A stretch of DNA of 64,000 nt. Source: Croceimicrobium sp965279135 (GTDB taxonomy: Bacteria; Bacteroidota; Bacteroidia; Flavobacteriales; Schleiferiaceae). A program made the position numbers and the translations under genes. The notes under the pieces were generated by a model that was not told the DNA's origin, searched no databases, and was given only the letters and a program-made list of their open reading frames with translations. Below, piece by piece: positions 19,106 through 27,674 of this stretch. Position 1 is the stretch's first letter. Each line of letters begins with the position of its first letter. Location: the NCBI GenBank assembly GCA_965279135.1, contig OZ257133.1, positions 1,054,001 through 1,118,000 of the forward strand. The letters run 5' to 3'.

Positions 19106-20064
19106 GTATACTGGTTTTCTTTTTCAAAAGATAGTTCTCTAATCTTGCGGTCCATGCTTATCAAATAGCCTTCTTTAGCTATATGTGATTGCGGAAAGAC
19201 TTGACAGGCCTCTTCCAGTATGGGTTTGAAGTTTTTATAGCGGATGGAAAAGTGACCAATCAAAAGATACTTTGGCTTACATATTTCTGCAATCTGTGCT
19301 GCCTGAGTAGCGGTGCTGTGATGAGTTTGCCTGGCCCGATCTGCATCAACATCCATAAACGTAGCCTCATGATAAAGGAGGTCAATGCCTTTAAAAAAAC
19401 GATGTAAGTGTTTAACAGGCAAAGTATCAGTGCAATAAGCAAAGGAGAAAGGAGCAGGAGCAGCTTCAGTTAATTCTTGATTTGGAATAATCTGGCCCTG
19501 CTTGTTGATCCAATCTGCACCACTTTTAATTCGACGGATTTCAGCAACCGGAATCTGATGAATTTCCAGTTGCTCTTTTCTCATTTTTCGAGGCAATGGT
19601 TTTTCTTGAAAGTAAAATCCAAAGCAGTCAATCCCGTGTCTTAAGGGAAAAGAGTGGACTTCAAGATGATCAGTTTCATGTATGCAGGTCTTTTTTTGCG
19701 GATCAAGCACATGAAAGTGTAGCGGGAAGTTTAAGCTCGCATCAGTTATTTGCAATTGCTGCATAACCGCATCCTTCAGTTTCTCCGGGCCATATATGTA
19801 AAGGGGAGCCCGCCGATCCAGTAATTGCAAGGTAGACAATAGAGGAACCAGACCATAAAAGTGATCGCCATGTAAATGACTTATCATGATGCGTTTAAGA
19901 CGACTAAAGCCGATGCGATGTTGTCTGAGCTTTACTTGCGTTCCTTCGCCACAATCAATCAGAAAAAATTCATTGCCTATTCCCAAAAACTGGGCGCTCG
20001 GACTTCGATTACTCATAGGCACAGCCGAAGAAGAGCCAAGAATGCTTAACCTGAATTGCTCCAT
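19102..20064 (-). CDS. rnz: Ribonuclease Z (tRNA 3' processing endonuclease)
   Basis: Cuts 3' trailers from tRNA precursors. The 320-residue metallo-beta-lactamase fold shows ISHLHGDHFYGL with H63, H65, D67 and H68, plus FSFAYCTDT, LYHEATFMD, HHSTATQAA and LIGHFS, the standard RNase Z metal and phosphate motifs. The ATG at 20064 overlaps the pyrB stop by one base (TGATG); a TTG one codon upstream is less likely. It is the last gene of the pyrR-pyrB unit and converges on tamB with interlocked stops. Confidence 0.96.
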   Translation of the reverse strand: MEQFRLSILGSSSAVPMSNRSPSAQFLGIGNEFFLIDCGEGTQVKLRQHRIGFSRLKRIMISHLHGDHFYGLVPLLSTLQLLDRRAPLYIYGPEKLKDAVMQQLQITDASLNFPLHFHVLDPQKKTCIHETDHLEVHSFPLRHGIDCFGFYFQEKPLPRKMRKEQLEIHQIPVAEIRRIKSGADWINKQGQIIPNQELTEAAPAPFSFAYCTDTLPVKHLHRFFKGIDLLYHEATFMDVDADRARQTHHSTATQAAQIAEICKPKYLLIGHFSIRYKNFKPILEEACQVFPQSHIAKEGYLISMDRKIRELSFEKENQYT

Positions 20065-21005
20065 CAAGCGCTGAAGCTGATTTCCTTTTTAGCAGCCAAA
20101 AGGTAGAGGACGGCCATCCGAATGGCCACGCCGTTTTCAACCTGATCAAGAATAATGCTTTGATCACTGTCTGCAACATCAGTACTGATCTCTACACCTC
20201 GGTTGATGGGACCGGGGTGCATGATTACAATTTTTTCACTGAGATCATCGAGCAGTGCCTTATCAATCCCGAACATCCTTGAGTATTCGCGAATACTAGG
20301 GAAGTACTTTAAGTCTTGTCTTTCGTGCTGTACCCGGAGCATATTGGCGACATCACACCACTCCAGACTCTTCCGTAAATTATGACTTACCCTCACTCCC
20401 AAAGATTTGATGTGCTTCGGGATTAAAGTGCTGGGACCACAAACCTCAACTTCCGCCCCCAGTTTTTGTAGACAAAGAATGTTAGAAAGCGCAACCCTTG
20501 AGTGGAGAATGTCTCCTACAATTACCACTTTTTTCCCTTGAAGAGATTGAAGTCTTTCTCGAATGGAAAATGAATCCAATAAGGCCTGAGTAGGATGCTC
20601 ATGAGCACCATCTCCGGCATTGATGATTATACTGTCCACCTGATTTGATAGGAAGTAAGCAGCACCTGGTTTTGGGTGTCGCATTACCACCATATCTACT
20701 TTCATACTCAGGATATTGTTTACTGTATCAATAAGGGTTTCACCTTTTGAGACGGAAGAGGAGGAGGCCGAGAAGTTAACTACATCAGCCGAAAGGCGTT
20801 TTTCCGCCAGCTCAAAAGAAAGGCGGGTTCGGGTGCTATTCTCAAAGAACAGATTAGCCACGGTGATATCCCTTAGAGAAGGAACCTTTCGAATGGGACG
20901 ATTAATAACTTCTTTGAACTGTTCGGCGGTCTCGAAAATGAGTTCGATATCTTCGGTTTGGAGATATTTTATTCCTAGGAGATGATTAACCGATAGTTCA
21001 CTCAT
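20064..21005 (-). CDS. pyrB: Aspartate carbamoyltransferase catalytic chain
   Basis: Joins carbamoyl phosphate and aspartate to N-carbamoyl-aspartate, the committed step of UMP synthesis. The 313 residues carry FFENSTRTRLSFELA (carbamoyl phosphate binding), the HEHPTQALLD motif and IMHPGPINRGVE. ATG 21005 gives an 8-base overlap with the pyrR stop; an upstream start at 21014 is possible. No regulatory PyrI subunit is adjacent. Position after pyrR suggests control by PyrR or co-regulation with pyrimidine supply. Confidence 0.96.
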   Translation of the reverse strand: MSELSVNHLLGIKYLQTEDIELIFETAEQFKEVINRPIRKVPSLRDITVANLFFENSTRTRLSFELAEKRLSADVVNFSASSSSVSKGETLIDTVNNILSMKVDMVVMRHPKPGAAYFLSNQVDSIIINAGDGAHEHPTQALLDSFSIRERLQSLQGKKVVIVGDILHSRVALSNILCLQKLGAEVEVCGPSTLIPKHIKSLGVRVSHNLRKSLEWCDVANMLRVQHERQDLKYFPSIREYSRMFGIDKALLDDLSEKIVIMHPGPINRGVEISTDVADSDQSIILDQVENGVAIRMAVLYLLAAKKEISFSA

Positions 21006-21546
21006 TTTCTGCAAATTCTAGATAAACTGCGTTTTCCGGCGCTTGTAAGTGCTGCCATTCTACCGATACCCGATCTCCTGAAAGGCTATCTACTTGCTGA
21101 CCAACATAGTCTGGTTGAATGGGTAATTCGCGGCTAAACCGCCGGTCAATTAAGACCAATAGTTCTATTTCTGAGGGACGGCCGAAACTTTGAATAGCAT
21201 CCATCGCTGAACGAACGCTACGCCCGGTGAAAAGAACATCGTCAATAAAGACAACCTTCTTTCCTTCTAGCAACACGTTGATTCTGGTTTTACTTGGTTG
21301 CAGCGGACTGTCCCTTCTGCGAAAATCATCGCGAAAGAAGGTGATATCAAGCGTACCATGAGCAACGTTCTGCACGCCGCATTTCTGCAATATTTTTACC
21401 AAATGGTCTAGGACATGGATTCCCCGGCTTTGTAAACCTATAAGAACCGTATCGTTAAAATCACCATGGTTTTCAATAAGTTGTCTAGCCAGGCGATTCA
21501 GGGTAATATCGATACTTCGGGCGTTAAGGAGCTTTCTCTTATCCAC
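20998..21546 (-). CDS. pyrR: Bifunctional pyr operon regulator / uracil phosphoribosyltransferase PyrR
   Basis: The 182-residue type I phosphoribosyltransferase fold has VVFIDDVLFTGRSVRSAMDA as the PRPP-binding loop and GIHVLDHL earlier. PyrR proteins sense UMP/UTP and, in Firmicutes, bind pyr mRNA to cause attenuation; many also have UPRTase activity. The start is GTG at 21546. A perfect -7 box lies six bases upstream and a TTTG element a further 23 bases up. I see no obvious PyrR-binding hairpin in the very short leader, so its RNA-binding role here is uncertain. Confidence 0.93.
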   Translation of the reverse strand: MDKRKLLNARSIDITLNRLARQLIENHGDFNDTVLIGLQSRGIHVLDHLVKILQKCGVQNVAHGTLDITFFRDDFRRRDSPLQPSKTRINVLLEGKKVVFIDDVLFTGRSVRSAMDAIQSFGRPSEIELLVLIDRRFSRELPIQPDYVGQQVDSLSGDRVSVEWQHLQAPENAVYLEFAENE

Positions 21547-21551
21547 TGGTT

Positions 21552-21586
21552 CAAAAGTACTAATTATCGTTAAGCCTTATTGCAAA
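21552..21586 (-). promoter_or_regulatory. Promoter of pyrR-pyrB-rnz (TTTG-N23-TACTTTTG)
   Basis: The -33 TTTG (21586-21583) and -7 TACTTTTG (21559-21552) elements both match the Bacteroidota consensus, with a 23-base spacer. The -33 part lies inside the 3' end of mpl. The leader before the GTG start is only a few bases, leaving no room for a leader attenuator. Confidence 0.55.
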
Positions 21587-22923
21587 GTCTCCTTCCAGTT
21601 TATTCCATCAAAGTTTCCGGAACTCATTAAAACCATGATTGAATACTGATCCTTTTCCTGAAGTATTAATTCCTTCAAAGTATCGCTATCCTCAATAACT
21701 ACAATGTCCTTGTTACCAAAGGCCTCTTGTACCTTTTCCCTGTTCAAGTCCGGTAGATTCTTATGCTTTACCACTTCGGGGTTGAAGTATACAATAGCTT
21801 TGTCTGCCGGATCCATAGAGCCTTTATACTGTCCGATAAAATCGATATTAAGGCTGCTGAAGGTGTGTAATTCTAAAATGCCCAGAACTTTTTCCTTTGG
21901 GAAGGCCTCCCTGCAGGCTTGCATACTGGCTGATACTTTCGAAGGCGCATGGGCAAAATCTCTATACACTTTACAGTTTCCAGTTTCTGCCAAAAGTTCC
22001 ATTCTCTTGGATGCACCCTGAAACTCTACGATTGCTTCGTAAAACTCCTCATCGGTAATGCCCATTTGGCTGCATACCCAGCGCGCACCTTCTAGATTAT
22101 TCATATTGTGAGCACCGAAGACATTAAGCGGTAAATCCCCTTCGATAGTGTTTAATACAAATTTCTGATCCTCAACATGATAAGGAGGGGTCTGATAGGG
22201 GAACTTTTTAATTTCCTTTTTGGATTCTTCGATAAGCTTTTTTACTTCAGGATCATCTTCATTGTAGATAATTTGCCCCCCTGGTTCAATGTACTCTAAC
22301 AATAATTCAAATTGCTTTAGATAATCTTTGAACTCGGGAAACACGTTAAAGTGATCCCAGGCTATTCCTGAAAGTAGGGTGATATTAGGACGGTAGTGCA
22401 CAAATTTTGGTCGAGGGTCAAGTGGGGAGGAGAGGTATTCATCTCCTTCAATCACCATGAATTCATTGTGCTCAGTAAGGCGCACCATCGTGTCGAATCC
22501 TTCCAACTGGGCACCTACCATATAATCACAATCACGACCGTGAAAATTGAGCACATGCAGAATCATTGAGGTGATAGTAGTTTTGCCGTGACTACCAGTT
22601 ATTACTACCCGAGTTTTAGTCTTACTGCTTTCATAAAGGTATTCAGGATAGGAATATACCGGAAGCTTTAGTTCCAGAGCTTTTTTTAACTCCGGATTGT
22701 CCGCTTTGGCATGCATCCCCACCACTACGGCTTCAATATCTTCATGGATTCGATCGGCATTCCAACCCATTTCTTCAGGTAGAAGACCAGCCTTTGCTAA
22801 ACGGCTTCGAGAGGGTTCAAATACTTCATCATCGCTTCCACTTACCTCATGACCTTGTTCCTTTAAGGCCAAGGCAAGATTATGCATGGCGCTACCACCG
22901 ATTGCAATAAGGTGAATTCTCAT
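21577..22923 (-). CDS. mpl: UDP-N-acetylmuramate:L-Ala-gamma-D-Glu-meso-DAP ligase (Mpl)
   Basis: Recycles murein tripeptide by ligating it to UDP-MurNAc. The 448-residue Mur-ligase family protein shows HLIAIGGSAMHNLALALK (Rossmann domain), TGSHGKTTITSM (ATP P-loop), VIEGDEYLSS and the C-terminal domain with FAHAPSKVSA. I chose ATG 22923 because the longer frame to 22953 would start upstream of a perfect -7 box at 22946-22939. The Mpl subgroup rather than MurC is indicated by the GSAMHNLA motif. Confidence 0.92.
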   Translation of the reverse strand: MRIHLIAIGGSAMHNLALALKEQGHEVSGSDDEVFEPSRSRLAKAGLLPEEMGWNADRIHEDIEAVVVGMHAKADNPELKKALELKLPVYSYPEYLYESSKTKTRVVITGSHGKTTITSMILHVLNFHGRDCDYMVGAQLEGFDTMVRLTEHNEFMVIEGDEYLSSPLDPRPKFVHYRPNITLLSGIAWDHFNVFPEFKDYLKQFELLLEYIEPGGQIIYNEDDPEVKKLIEESKKEIKKFPYQTPPYHVEDQKFVLNTIEGDLPLNVFGAHNMNNLEGARWVCSQMGITDEEFYEAIVEFQGASKRMELLAETGNCKVYRDFAHAPSKVSASMQACREAFPKEKVLGILELHTFSSLNIDFIGQYKGSMDPADKAIVYFNPEVVKHKNLPDLNREKVQEAFGNKDIVVIEDSDTLKELILQEKDQYSIMVLMSSGNFDGINWKETLQ

Positions 22924-22938
22924 AGCTCTGCTTTGCAA

Positions 22939-22946
22939 CAAAGCTA
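22939..22946 (-). promoter_or_regulatory. -7 promoter box TAGCTTTG of mpl
   Basis: A perfect TAnnTTTG match 15 bases before the ATG at 22923. It decides the start, since a frame beginning at 22953 would lie upstream of the transcript. Confidence 0.5.
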
Positions 22947-22961
22947 AGCTCAATCAGTAAA

Positions 22962-23741
22962 TTAAGGAATTTGAATTTCCGCCGTTTCGGATAAGTTTTC
23001 CATAAACTTCTTAGCGATATGGAAATCTCCAGGATTTGATGGGGTGCCTATTACGCTATGTGTTTGAGGTTCATTACGCATGTCAATTCCCTCATTGGCT
23101 GAAAAGATTCGGTCCACAAAGATGTTTAGGTTGATTTCCCGACTATCCCCAGCAGAAATATTTAGACTAATTGGATACTCTTTTTGCATAAAAAGCGAAT
23201 CCAAGCCAGGATGGTACGCATTAAGTATATCGAGGCTATCACCGTTTAACTGTCCATTTTGGTCGGAACGTCCATTTAATATGGCGAAACGATATTTCAA
23301 CATGGTCCAATACATCTGATTCCATGAAGAAAGGGGGTGCTCATTCGGAAAGGACTCAGGTACAGAGTTGTTCTGTTCCGGATTTAGACCGAAAGCCAAT
23401 TTCAATTTAGTGTAAGTACCATTAGGAATGGATTTGGAAAAGCCGCCGGTGCTTAGGTCTCCTACATCTGCTAATAAAATGTCTTCCAATTCCACATCTC
23501 CATTCGATCCTGTGAGATAAATGTTACTTACGTAGAGTTTGAATTTTTTTACATTAAAGTCATACCCCGTGTTCATGCGGAGAGTATCGCCTACTTGAAA
23601 TTCTGCACTGCTATTACTTAATAGCATTTTGGTCTGAAACCTTATTGTTGCTGAAGTATCATTATCCTCATCAGGATCACAACAGCTTACCAAAAGGGCA
23701 AGACCTAAGAAAAGCGTTAAGTAGTGCAGAGTAGATTTCAT
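22962..23741 (-). CDS. MbnP-family lipoprotein
   Basis: A 259-residue lipoprotein (hydrophobic signal, lipobox ending in Cys20/Cys21) with an MbnP-like beta domain. Its hallmarks are KFKLYVSNIYL, LADVGDLSTGGFSKSIPNGTYTKLKLAFGLN and PLSSWNQMYWTMLKYRFA. MbnP proteins are paired with the di-haem MbnH in copper-methanobactin gene clusters, and MbnP homologues are widespread in Bacteroidota near cytochrome c peroxidase-like genes. It is two bases downstream of a second MbnP-like gene, so the two are co-transcribed. The ligand is unknown here. No MbnH-type haem protein is nearby. Confidence 0.8.
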   Translation of the reverse strand: MKSTLHYLTLFLGLALLVSCCDPDEDNDTSATIRFQTKMLLSNSSAEFQVGDTLRMNTGYDFNVKKFKLYVSNIYLTGSNGDVELEDILLADVGDLSTGGFSKSIPNGTYTKLKLAFGLNPEQNNSVPESFPNEHPLSSWNQMYWTMLKYRFAILNGRSDQNGQLNGDSLDILNAYHPGLDSLFMQKEYPISLNISAGDSREINLNIFVDRIFSANEGIDMRNEPQTHSVIGTPSNPGDFHIAKKFMENLSETAEIQIP

Positions 23742-23743
23742 AA

Positions 23744-24490
23744 CTAGAAAATTCCAATGTTTAGGCTATCCGCCATTGCCTGAGCAATAGAAAAGTCCTG
23801 AGTGTTAGTGGGATCACTTTTAATACGATCAACTACTTCCATGGGAATATTGCCCAATACTGGTTCCAAGTCGGCAAGGAGGAAGATCTTCATTTGTTGA
23901 AGATTGTCAATGCTAAAGCCTCTTACATCACTAGTTGATGTATCTGCCAGCATATAGGATCCCAAAGTGTACTGAATTGGAATCATTATAGAGTCTTGAG
24001 GAGGGGTGGTGGGATCGAAAATCCGGCCCTTAATTTTGAAAAAGTTAATCCCAAAAGCATCTCCGCGAATCCATTCAGGGTCAGTCTGGAGGAGTAAAGG
24101 CAAGTCTTTAACAGTTTGTGCAGAATCGGCACCGAGTACCAACTGGAAATTACCATAATAACCTTGTGCGGGTAGAATGCCGGTTAATCCAGAACTGCGA
24201 TAGTTGCTAAGTTTAAGGTAATTGCGGGCAGTATCGATAGTTTGCTCCAAATTGTAGTCATAGAAGCTGATATCACTTACCAGCATACTCACTGTATCGA
24301 AAATGAACTTTGATCCAACATTGTTGGTATAGAGCGAGTCAAACTTAATTGGTTCACCACCGTAATAGGTTAGAAAGTTTAATTCGATATTATCTACCGG
24401 TGGATTGGGGTTATTATCAACAAGACTATCCTCTTCGCAGGAGCTAAGACTGAAGTAAAGTAGTCCGATGATGAGCAGTGCTTTTTTCAT
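23744..24490 (-). CDS. MbnP-like lipoprotein, paralogue of the next gene
   Basis: A 248-residue lipoprotein (lipobox SLSSC, Cys18). It shares the layout of its neighbour: an early beta domain (NIELNFLTYYGGEPIKF), VSMLVSDISFYDY, a GILPAQGYYGNFQLVLGAD segment equivalent to the neighbour's TYTKLKLAFGLN region, and a C-terminal IAQAMADSL helix. I read it as a diverged member of the same family. It is separated from the downstream paralogue by two bases. The absence of the tryptophan-rich WNQMYW segment suggests different ligand chemistry (inference). Confidence 0.62.
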   Translation of the reverse strand: MKKALLIIGLLYFSLSSCEEDSLVDNNPNPPVDNIELNFLTYYGGEPIKFDSLYTNNVGSKFIFDTVSMLVSDISFYDYNLEQTIDTARNYLKLSNYRSSGLTGILPAQGYYGNFQLVLGADSAQTVKDLPLLLQTDPEWIRGDAFGINFFKIKGRIFDPTTPPQDSIMIPIQYTLGSYMLADTSTSDVRGFSIDNLQQMKIFLLADLEPVLGNIPMEVVDRIKSDPTNTQDFSIAQAMADSLNIGIF

Positions 24491-24570
24491 ACCAATACAA
24501 AGTTGTTAAAGAGAACTCGAATCTTTTGTAATTCAGGTCGCCAAGGTAAATATTAAACGAACGTAACTTG

Positions 24571-25347
24571 CTAAGCGTTGGAAAGCTCAGTAGACTCTTC
24601 AATTTTTTTCATGGTATTGAAGTCCTCGCTCTGTTCAATACTATCCATTATTTGATTGAGAATCTCTCCTGAGGTTTTATTGTAATCAATATCCAGTGGG
24701 TCCTTAAAACGAATACTAAGGTTTACACCTTTCTTCTTCATGAGTAGGCCTCGCTTGTCAAAGGCTCTACGGAATCCATCTACTACAACGGGTATTACAA
24801 TGGGTTTAGTTTCCTTAATAATATGAGCAGTACCCTTTCTTCCATTTACGAATGGCGTAGTAGTTCCTTGTGGGAAAGTGATAACCCAGCCACTTTCCAT
24901 CGCAGTAAAAATCTTTTGGATATCTCGAGGGTCAACTCCTCGATCAATTGTCTTGCCTGCTTCTCGCCAGGTTCTTTTAATGGAAACTGAGCCCACATAA
25001 GCAAAAAGCTTCGGGAGAATTCCGGCAGACATAGTTTCCAGGGCCGCCACAAAGAAGATGTTTATTTTGGGATTCAGAACATACATAGGGAAATTGATGC
25101 GATCATAAACTCCCCATTTTGCACAGCAAAAAACTTGATACATGCCAGTTACATCGGCAAAGTAGGTCTGATGATTACTTACAAAAAGGACATTCTTTTT
25201 ATCCAGACCTTTTAAAACTTTGGATCCACTTACTTGTGTCTTGTTGGCAACATTGAAACGGTAATAGGCAATTAGACCAAAAAAGAAGATCAGTATTCTC
25301 TTAATGATCAATGAATTCCCAAATGGATCCTTGAAACGTATGCTCAT
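24571..25347 (-). CDS. Lysophospholipid acyltransferase family protein (PlsC-like)
   Basis: A 258-residue membrane-associated acyltransferase. The block I motif is SNHQTYFAD (H59 to D65), which has five residues between His and Asp instead of the usual four (HX4D). Block III FPQGTTTP and block IV VIPVVVDG are present. One or two N-terminal hydrophobic segments (about 15-30) anchor it. Likely substrates are lysophosphatidic acid or an aminolipid precursor and an acyl-CoA or acyl-ACP. It is monocistronic or co-transcribed with the MbnP genes 80 bases downstream. Confidence 0.88.
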   Translation of the reverse strand: MSIRFKDPFGNSLIIKRILIFFFGLIAYYRFNVANKTQVSGSKVLKGLDKKNVLFVSNHQTYFADVTGMYQVFCCAKWGVYDRINFPMYVLNPKINIFFVAALETMSAGILPKLFAYVGSVSIKRTWREAGKTIDRGVDPRDIQKIFTAMESGWVITFPQGTTTPFVNGRKGTAHIIKETKPIVIPVVVDGFRRAFDKRGLLMKKKGVNLSIRFKDPLDIDYNKTSGEILNQIMDSIEQSEDFNTMKKIEESTELSNA

Positions 25348-25378
25348 TTCCCTGTTTGAGCCGCTAATATAAGGGTTT

Positions 25379-26023
25379 CTAAAGGGTGCTTCCGGTCTGG
25401 ATGATTAAGCGACGTATCTCTGCGATCATCATGGCAGTGGCCCCCCAGATTAACAAATTGTCAATCTCAAATGCCGGACTTTTTAGTTTAAATCCATTAC
25501 TCATTGTGATTTTAGGAAAAGATATTGCATCATCCTGCAGAAAGCGTTTGAATGCGATACTATGAATCTCAGCCACTTCTTTTTCCTCCTTTTCCATTTG
25601 CAAAGGTTTATCGCTGTAAGCTAAGAATGGATGAACTAAAAAATTACTAGGTGGAATATAAAGCGGGCTGAGAGCTCCCCAAAGTCTGTACTCGGATGTG
25701 TCTACACCTATTTCTTCTTTAGTTTCTCGCTTGGCAGTTTGCTCAAAGTTTTGATCTTCCTCTTCAAAACTCCCGCCAGGAAAAGATATTTGGCCGCTAT
25801 GCGCTCCAGGGTATGTAGTCCGTGAGGTTAAGATGAGTTGAGCCTGATTGTCTCTTTGCTCGAACAAGGCTAAAACTCCTGCTTTGCGCGCTTGGGAGAG
25901 GTCCAGACTCATTTCGGAGAGTGCGGATCTTCCGAATGGAGCCAGCTCTAATTGGGCTGCTTCTCCAGGCAGAGAGCCACCTTTGGTTTTTTCTAAGATG
26001 CTTTTAAACTCTTGGTAATCCAT
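25379..26023 (-). CDS. NUDIX hydrolase, CoA pyrophosphatase-like
   Basis: A 214-residue protein whose Nudix helix follows SGQISFPGG (77-84) and ends RETKEEIG (99-106). The preceding SRTTYPGAHSGQ is the UPF0035-type signature of the CoA pyrophosphatase (NudL/YeaB) group. Predicted to hydrolyse CoA or related dinucleotides to 3',5'-ADP and phosphopantetheine. It is divergently transcribed from oxyR, with each gene having its own perfect -7 box in the 85-base gap. CoA or nucleotide damage control under oxidative stress is an inference from that pairing. Confidence 0.87.
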   Translation of the reverse strand: MDYQEFKSILEKTKGGSLPGEAAQLELAPFGRSALSEMSLDLSQARKAGVLALFEQRDNQAQLILTSRTTYPGAHSGQISFPGGSFEEEDQNFEQTAKRETKEEIGVDTSEYRLWGALSPLYIPPSNFLVHPFLAYSDKPLQMEKEEKEVAEIHSIAFKRFLQDDAISFPKITMSNGFKLKSPAFEIDNLLIWGATAMMIAEIRRLIIQTGSTL

Positions 26024-26038
26024 TGCGTTATATCAGGG

Positions 26039-26046
26039 CAAAACTA
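26039..26046 (-). promoter_or_regulatory. -7 promoter box TAGTTTTG of the NUDIX gene
   Basis: A perfect TAnnTTTG match about 15 bases before the NUDIX ATG, in the gap divergent from oxyR. Confidence 0.45.
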
Positions 26047-26080
26047 ATAAGCGGTTAAACATTAAATAAGTATCATTTAT

Positions 26081-26088
26081 TAATTTTG
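26081..26088 (+). promoter_or_regulatory. -7 promoter box TAATTTTG of oxyR
   Basis: A perfect TAnnTTTG match 20 bases before the oxyR ATG. The surrounding gap is AT-rich and would also be where OxyR binds to autoregulate; I cannot define an operator by eye. Confidence 0.45.
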
Positions 26089-26108
26089 TACAACTATTAT
26101 TAATAACT

Positions 26109-27050
26109 ATGACTCTCACCCAATTAACATATCTAATTGCAGTTGACAATCACCGTCATTTTGCAAGAGCAGCTGAGGCTTGCTTCGTAACTCAACCCAC
26201 CCTATCCATGCAGATTCAAAAATTGGAAGAAGAATTGGGTGTTCTGCTATTTGATCGAAGTAAGCATCCGGTTAGACCAACTTCAATTGGAGAAAAGTTA
26301 ATCGCCCAAGCTCGCACCATATTGCATGAGGCAGAGCGAATGAATCAGATTTTACAGGAATCTAAAAATGTATTGGAGGGTCCTTTCAAATTAGGAATAA
26401 TCCCTACGATTACCCCTTCATTAGTTCCTCGATTTTTAAGCAAGTTCACTGCAAAATTTCCAAAGATTCAACTTCAGGTTATTGAATTAACCACCGAGAT
26501 GATCATTGATAAGTTGCAGCGAGATGAATTAGATGCCGGCATATTGGCAACTCCTTTAAAAGAGCGTTCCATAATTGAGAAGCCGCTTTATTATGAGCCA
26601 TTTATGGCCTATATCCCACAGGAGCATCGTTTGGGTAAAGAGGCTTTTGTTACCAATTCGGAGCTTGATATTGATGAAATATTGCTCTTGAACGAAGGAC
26701 ACTGTTTTCGCAATTCCGTTATAAACCTTTGCCATTCAAGCCCATCATTAGGCGAGAAGAATGTGGATTTGGAGAGCGGCAATTTTGACATCCTTGTAAA
26801 GCTCTCTAAAAAAGGATATGGTATGACTCTGATTCCATACTTGTACGCCGTGGATTTGCCAAAGGAAGAACAACCTTTTATTAAGCCAATTGCGGATCCA
26901 AAGCCTACCCGAGAGATAAGTCTTGTGTATTCCCGAGCCGAGCTAAAAATCAAGGTCATAGAGGAGTTGGGAAGAATGATCCAAGCTTCAATTCCGGATA
27001 AATTGTTAGACACTAGTGAACAAGTTTTAAGTCCTGTGTCGCACGCTTGA
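26109..27050 (+). CDS. oxyR: Hydrogen peroxide-inducible LysR-type regulator OxyR
   Basis: A 313-residue LysR-type regulator: an N-terminal winged helix (RHFARAAEACFVTQPTLSMQ) and a C-terminal effector domain. The redox cysteines fall at C199 and C208 (EGHCFRNSVINLC), the same numbers and spacing as in E. coli OxyR, so peroxide sensing by a C199-C208 disulfide is well supported. It is divergent from a NUDIX hydrolase. Known targets in other bacteria are catalase, Dps and peroxidases; the glutathione peroxidase at 55.2 kb is a possible target, without direct evidence. Confidence 0.93.
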   Translation: MTLTQLTYLIAVDNHRHFARAAEACFVTQPTLSMQIQKLEEELGVLLFDRSKHPVRPTSIGEKLIAQARTILHEAERMNQILQESKNVLEGPFKLGIIPTITPSLVPRFLSKFTAKFPKIQLQVIELTTEMIIDKLQRDELDAGILATPLKERSIIEKPLYYEPFMAYIPQEHRLGKEAFVTNSELDIDEILLLNEGHCFRNSVINLCHSSPSLGEKNVDLESGNFDILVKLSKKGYGMTLIPYLYAVDLPKEEQPFIKPIADPKPTREISLVYSRAELKIKVIEELGRMIQASIPDKLLDTSEQVLSPVSHA

Positions 27051-27080
27051 ACAATTTCTCAACTAGAGGGTATATAAGGT

Positions 27081-27674
27081 ATGAAGGAATACCCTCTTTT
27101 TCCATTAAATCTCTTTTTACTGCCAGGAGATTTTAGCCAGCTCTACATTTTTGAAGAGCGCTACAAGCAACTGATTAATGAAAGTTGGGAGTCGGGGGAG
27201 ACCTTTGGCTTACCATTTTCCAATAAGCTCAATGCCCAGAATTTTGGCACGGCAGTAAAGGTCCATGAGATTGTCCATAGGCAGGACAATGGCGAAATGG
27301 AGATAATTGTAAAAGCCGTCGGAAATTTCAAGCTTAACAAGTTTTACTACCAGAAGCAGGAAAAGTTGTATCCATGCGGGGATGTTGAATTCTTTGATCT
27401 TGAAGAGGATTTAAAAGCAAGTGATGAGCTGATGGATCGATTCCGCGGCCATTTACTTACTAACCGCAATGTTGACGCTGAGCTACTGGCATTAGAGGAG
27501 CCAAGCGTATATGAGGTAGCCGGTGTATTAAACCTCAATGACGTTGAGAAAATGGAATTCCTGGCCCTTGCAGACGCTTCCAAAATGGAGCGCTATTTAA
27601 TAAACTATCTTCGCTACCTGGAATTATTGCAGGAACAAGAAGATCATGTTTACCAGAATTTCTACCTTAATTAG
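27081..27674 (+). CDS. Lon N-terminal (substrate-binding) domain protein
   Basis: A 197-residue protein consisting only of the Lon/PUA-like N-terminal domain: YPLFPLNLFLLPG at residues 4-16 and LYIFEERYKQLI. No AAA or protease domain follows. Such stand-alone Lon-N proteins are common in Bacteroidota. Their role is unknown but presumably involves binding unfolded or specific polypeptides. Its 3' end overlaps the start of the cyclophilin gene by 29 bases, so the two are translationally coupled. Confidence 0.88.
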   Translation: MKEYPLFPLNLFLLPGDFSQLYIFEERYKQLINESWESGETFGLPFSNKLNAQNFGTAVKVHEIVHRQDNGEMEIIVKAVGNFKLNKFYYQKQEKLYPCGDVEFFDLEEDLKASDELMDRFRGHLLTNRNVDAELLALEEPSVYEVAGVLNLNDVEKMEFLALADASKMERYLINYLRYLELLQEQEDHVYQNFYLN

